DNA of 64,000 nt from Coriobacteriia bacterium (GTDB lineage Bacteria; Actinomycetota; Coriobacteriia; Anaerosomatales; SLCP01). Location: the NCBI GenBank assembly GCA_030603745.1, contig JAUVXE010000006.1, forward strand, positions 1 to 64,000, given 5' to 3'. Of this stretch, positions 61,763 through 64,000 are shown in pieces. The notes under the pieces were generated by a model that searched no databases, was not told the DNA's origin, and saw nothing but the letters and a program-made list of their open reading frames with translations. The translations under genes were made by a program, and so were the position numbers. Within the stretch, counting starts at the first letter, position 1; each line of letters starts with the position of its first letter.

Positions 61763-62311
61763 TCAGGAGCTCGGCATGTCCGCCTTGGTGCGGATAGAGG
61801 CGATGATGCCGGCATCGACATCTGTCGCATCCGAGACCTGGGGCGTCACGCCGTGCTCGGCGAGGATCTCCATGACCGCGGAGACCGCGGTGGGAAGGGC
61901 GGCCTCCACCTCCGGCGTGAGCTCGGTGACCCACTGCTCGAGGCTGCCGACCTGGATACCGATGCAGACGGCCGCGGGCTCGATGCCCGTCAGGCGCGCA
62001 GCCTCGAGGACGTCGGCGAACTTGGTGTCGTGGAGCGAGTGCATGATCTGGTTGGGAGCCAGGTCCTCCGGGCTCAGAAGCACCACCGTCCCCGGCGGGT
62101 GCCCGGTGTTGTCGATCGCGTCCACCACGATCACCAGGTCCCGGTCTCGGAAGAGGTTCATGATGCCGAGGCCCATGGTGCCCGCGTCGACGACCTCGAC
62201 GGAGTCGGGGAACTCGTAGCCGGACATGAGGAGCTCGGCGACACGGACGCCGACCCCTTCGTCGGTCATGAGGGGGTTGCCGATGCCCATCACGAGGATG
62301 CGTTCGGTCAT
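61763..62311 (-). CDS. [NiFe]-hydrogenase maturation endopeptidase
   Basis: A 182-residue HyaD/HupD-type protease that cleaves the C-terminus of the hydrogenase large subunit once Ni is inserted. The nickel-sensing acids and His are visible: GIGNPLMTDEGVGV (residues 10-23), VIVVDAIDNTG near 60, and IMHSLHDTKFADVL near 90. The C-terminal extension after residue 150 is unremarkable. The presence of this gene implies a [NiFe]-hydrogenase elsewhere in the genome, none being in this window. Minus strand, between the radical SAM gene and the phosphatase gene. Confidence 0.93.
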   Translation of the reverse strand: MTERILVMGIGNPLMTDEGVGVRVAELLMSGYEFPDSVEVVDAGTMGLGIMNLFRDRDLVIVVDAIDNTGHPPGTVVLLSPEDLAPNQIMHSLHDTKFADVLEAARLTGIEPAAVCIGIQVGSLEQWVTELTPEVEAALPTAVSAVMEILAEHGVTPQVSDATDVDAGIIASIRTKADMPSS

Positions 62312-62380
62312 CGCGGCATGCCGCCTTTCAGTCGGGGATGTGGTGGCACGAACGACTCTACCGCAGTCGCGCCCGCGCCT

Positions 62381-63709
62381 CTAGCCGGCGGCCAGGCGCT
62401 CGGACGCGTCGGCCCCGTCGCAGCCCTCTCCCTCGAGGAGCAGCATACGCTCCTCGAGCGGAAGCGCCTCCCGCGCGTGGTCGCGCAGGTCGTTGGAGCT
62501 GGCGAGGGTCTCCCTCATGATCACCATCAGCAGATAGCGGCCCTTCTCGGTCAGCGTGATGTAACGGCCGTCGTCACCCGCGATGCCGCCGGTCAGGCGC
62601 ATGAACGCGAGCTCGGCGGCGAGCGCCCGCTCCACCGGCACGCCGAAGTCCCGGCGGAACCGCTCCTTGTCGAGCCGCAGGCCGAAGAGATCCGTCACGA
62701 ACCGGTATCGGTAGCGTGCGGTCTTGGTGTAGGGGAGGCCCTCCTTGGCGACCGACATCCGGCCGGCGCCGATGAGGTCCGAGTACTCCTTCAGTGAGAA
62801 GGTGTTGCCGTAGATGCGGCCGTCGAGGAAGGAGAGCGCCCCCGAGCCGATCCCCACGTACTCCCCGAAGTCGACGATGTACTCGTCGATCATCGAGTCG
62901 ACATCTCGGGAGTAGGTCCACGCGGAGGTCGCGGTGAACTCATCGGACAGCGCGTCGGCGATGATCCGGTAGTAGCGGGCCTCGCGCGCGTAGTCGATGT
63001 GGCCGACCGCTCGCGCGAGCTCCACCCGCGTCTTGGGCGAGGCCATGAGCGGGTAGAACGTGGTCTGGTTCGCGCCGGAGGCCTTGAGTAGGCTGATGTC
63101 GCGTCGCAGCATCTCCTCGGTCTGTGAGGGGAAGTTGAAGATCATGTCGACGTTGAGCGAGTGGAACTGGCCCGCGACCGAACGGATCTGGTCGAAGACC
63201 TCCAGGCCGCTCCCGTACTTCTCGTAGCGGTCCATCTGTCGCAGGAGGGTGTCGTCGAAGCTCTGGATGCCCACCGAGAGGCGCTGCACCCGATCCTGGA
63301 GCGCGTCCACCAGCTCGGGTCCGAGGTGGTTCGGGCTGGTCTCGCTCGACACCTCCTCGATGGAGAAGAGCTCGCGTGCGAGGTCGATGGTCTCGCTCAG
63401 CTCGTCGAGGAGGATCGTCGGCGTCCCTCCGCCGATGTAGAGCGACGGGAAGTCGTACCCGAGATCCGCGACCATGCGCATCTCGGCCCTCAGGTCGCGG
63501 AAGTAGGCCCGCGCTCGGTCCTCCCGGTAGAGGAAGCGGTTGAACGAGCAGTAGAGGCAGAGCCGCTCGCAGAAGGGCACGTGCGCGTAGAGCACGTAGG
63601 AGCGCCCAGGGGTGGGGGCGGGGAGCGAGTCTCTCTGGGTGGGTCGCTGATGGAGATAGGAGCGGTTCAGGACACGAAGCGCGGACGTGATGACGCGTTC
63701 GGACAGCAT
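62381..63709 (-). CDS. HemN/HemW-family radical SAM protein
   Basis: A 442-residue protein. The radical SAM motif CERLCLYC has Cys47, Cys51 and Cys54, preceded by LYAHVPF as in HemN/HemW. IGGGTPTIL near residue 100, LSVGIQSFDD near residue 155 and a C-terminal HemN-type domain to about residue 400 are present. Members are anaerobic coproporphyrinogen dehydrogenases, haem chaperones (HemW) or haem-degrading enzymes (HutW/ChuW); the sequence does not decide. Start at 63709 has an AGAGGAAC site upstream. It heads the minus-strand group with the hydrogenase protease. Confidence 0.85.
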   Translation of the reverse strand: MLSERVITSALRVLNRSYLHQRPTQRDSLPAPTPGRSYVLYAHVPFCERLCLYCSFNRFLYREDRARAYFRDLRAEMRMVADLGYDFPSLYIGGGTPTILLDELSETIDLARELFSIEEVSSETSPNHLGPELVDALQDRVQRLSVGIQSFDDTLLRQMDRYEKYGSGLEVFDQIRSVAGQFHSLNVDMIFNFPSQTEEMLRRDISLLKASGANQTTFYPLMASPKTRVELARAVGHIDYAREARYYRIIADALSDEFTATSAWTYSRDVDSMIDEYIVDFGEYVGIGSGALSFLDGRIYGNTFSLKEYSDLIGAGRMSVAKEGLPYTKTARYRYRFVTDLFGLRLDKERFRRDFGVPVERALAAELAFMRLTGGIAGDDGRYITLTEKGRYLLMVIMRETLASSNDLRDHAREALPLEERMLLLEGEGCDGADASERLAAG

Positions 63710-63920
63710 TCGGTTCCTCTCTGACGATCGAGCTGTTCGTGCGCCGGTTGGTGCGGGTCGTGCTCCGCCGGTCGCGACCCCGCCGATCTGGATCGGCGCC
63801 CCTTCGCGCGAGCGGTCCCGCCTGGTGCGTGGGGCATGTGAAATCTCCCACATGCCTACTCTAACGTATTCGCGGAGTGGGTGTCGTGTCCTTCCAGAGG
63901 CGCGTGTTCCCGGGACACGA
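63710..63920 (-). promoter_or_regulatory. Upstream region of the HemN/HemW-like gene
   Basis: No gene is supported in these 211 bases apart from the ribosome site AGAGGAAC before the start at 63709. An in-frame extension of 48 residues from 63853 is Arg-rich and unlike the family. Around 63855-63870 (minus strand) the sequence is less GC-rich and could hold a promoter, but no clear pair of hexamers is visible. Confidence 0.35.
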
Positions 63921-63951
63921 CGAGACCCCGGGCAGATCGCCCGGGGTCTCG
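63921..63951 (-). terminator. Perfect hairpin near the right edge
   Basis: CGAGACCCCGGGC, loop AGATC, GCCCGGGGTCTCG: a perfect 13-bp stem. It lies just past the stop codon of a minus-strand frame entering from the right edge, so it is probably that gene's terminator. Confidence 0.7.
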
Positions 63952-63974
63952 AGGTCGTGCCGTGGAGCGTGGAC

Positions 63975-64000
63975 CTAGTGCTCCGTACCGCCGACGATCT
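63975..64000 (-). CDS. 3' end of a minus-strand gene cut by the window edge
   Basis: One minus-strand frame reads ...IVGGTEH followed by TAG (complement of CTA at 63975-63977). The strong hairpin 24 bases beyond supports this as a real gene end. Too little is visible for identification. Confidence 0.3.

Noticed and set aside
1-64000. CRISPR arrays, insertion sequences, rRNA genes or a replication origin
   Set aside because: No regularly spaced repeats, transposase-like frames with terminal inverted repeats, rRNA sequence or DnaA-box clusters were seen on reading both strands.

Overview
This is a single, gap-free stretch of a very GC-rich bacterial chromosome. The gene set points to the Actinobacteria in the wide sense: rapZ-yvcK-whiA, several SpoIIE-type PP2C phosphatases with STAS and anti-sigma kinase domains, frequent GTG and TTG starts behind strong Shine-Dalgarno sites, and tRNA genes with encoded CCA. 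Other genes suggest an anaerobic or microaerophilic member, possibly a deep Coriobacteriia-type lineage: a [NiFe]-hydrogenase maturation protease, a RACo-like corrinoid-protein reductive activator, the UbiD/UbiA/UbiX set used in futalosine-type menaquinone synthesis, and sigma-54. The class-level placement is an inference. No prophage, insertion sequence or CRISPR array is visible.

Layout. 1-4.3 kb: a truncated membrane protein, a YvlD-like membrane protein, and rapZ-yvcK-whiA in overlapping order. 4.4-9.4 kb: a glycolytic operon gap-pgk-tpiA-gpmI-secG ending in a strong terminator. 9.5-15.3 kb: a complete peptide-type ABC importer (binding lipoprotein, two permeases, two ATPases) running into two bacterial PH-domain membrane proteins (15.3-17.3 kb) and tRNA-Leu. 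17.6-21.7 kb (minus): a MASE3-PAS-GAF-SpoIIE signalling protein and an ABC1/UbiB-like kinase. 21.8-26.0 kb: a radical-SAM-like protein lacking one cluster cysteine, coupled to a B12-binding radical SAM enzyme, then an aminotransferase and a PHP phosphoesterase. 26.0-27.3 kb (minus): a membrane-anchored ferrochelatase-like protein.

27.3-36.4 kb is the most interesting part. It holds thioredoxin, a DUF302 protein, a CsoR/CstR-family repressor, a CDF cation transporter, an EamA transporter, rpoN (sigma-54), a PAS histidine kinase, an NtrC-type activator with GAFTGA, a membrane zinc-ribbon protein, an HMA metallochaperone-like protein and CcdA. Three near-identical ATACCC...GGGTAT palindromes sit on the promoters of thioredoxin, the repressor/CDF pair and ccdA. 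A near-consensus sigma-54 promoter lies directly behind the NtrC-type gene, in front of the zinc-ribbon and HMA genes. Together this looks like a local thiol/metal (possibly persulfide) homeostasis island under both CstR-like repression and sigma-54 activation.

36.4-40.5 kb: a large HAMP-GAF-SpoIIE phosphatase followed by a STAS/anti-sigma-kinase fusion, forming a partner-switching module. 40.5-46.0 kb: an MGDG-type glycosyltransferase, nitroreductase, HAD hydrolase, and the UbiD-UbiA-UbiX cassette. 46.1-46.8 kb: a 50-residue protein and three tRNA genes (Cys and Gly on minus, Val on plus). 46.9-54.7 kb: a haem-binding lipoprotein, a lipid/diacylglycerol kinase, RNase D, a zinc peptidase, xseA-xseB, HIT, DegV and the RACo-like protein. 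55.2-57.2 kb: acetyl-CoA synthetase behind a long non-coding leader. 57.3-60.9 kb: haem genes hemE-hemH-hemY. 60.9-63.7 kb (minus): an HemN/HemW-like radical SAM protein, hydrogenase protease and inositol monophosphatase.
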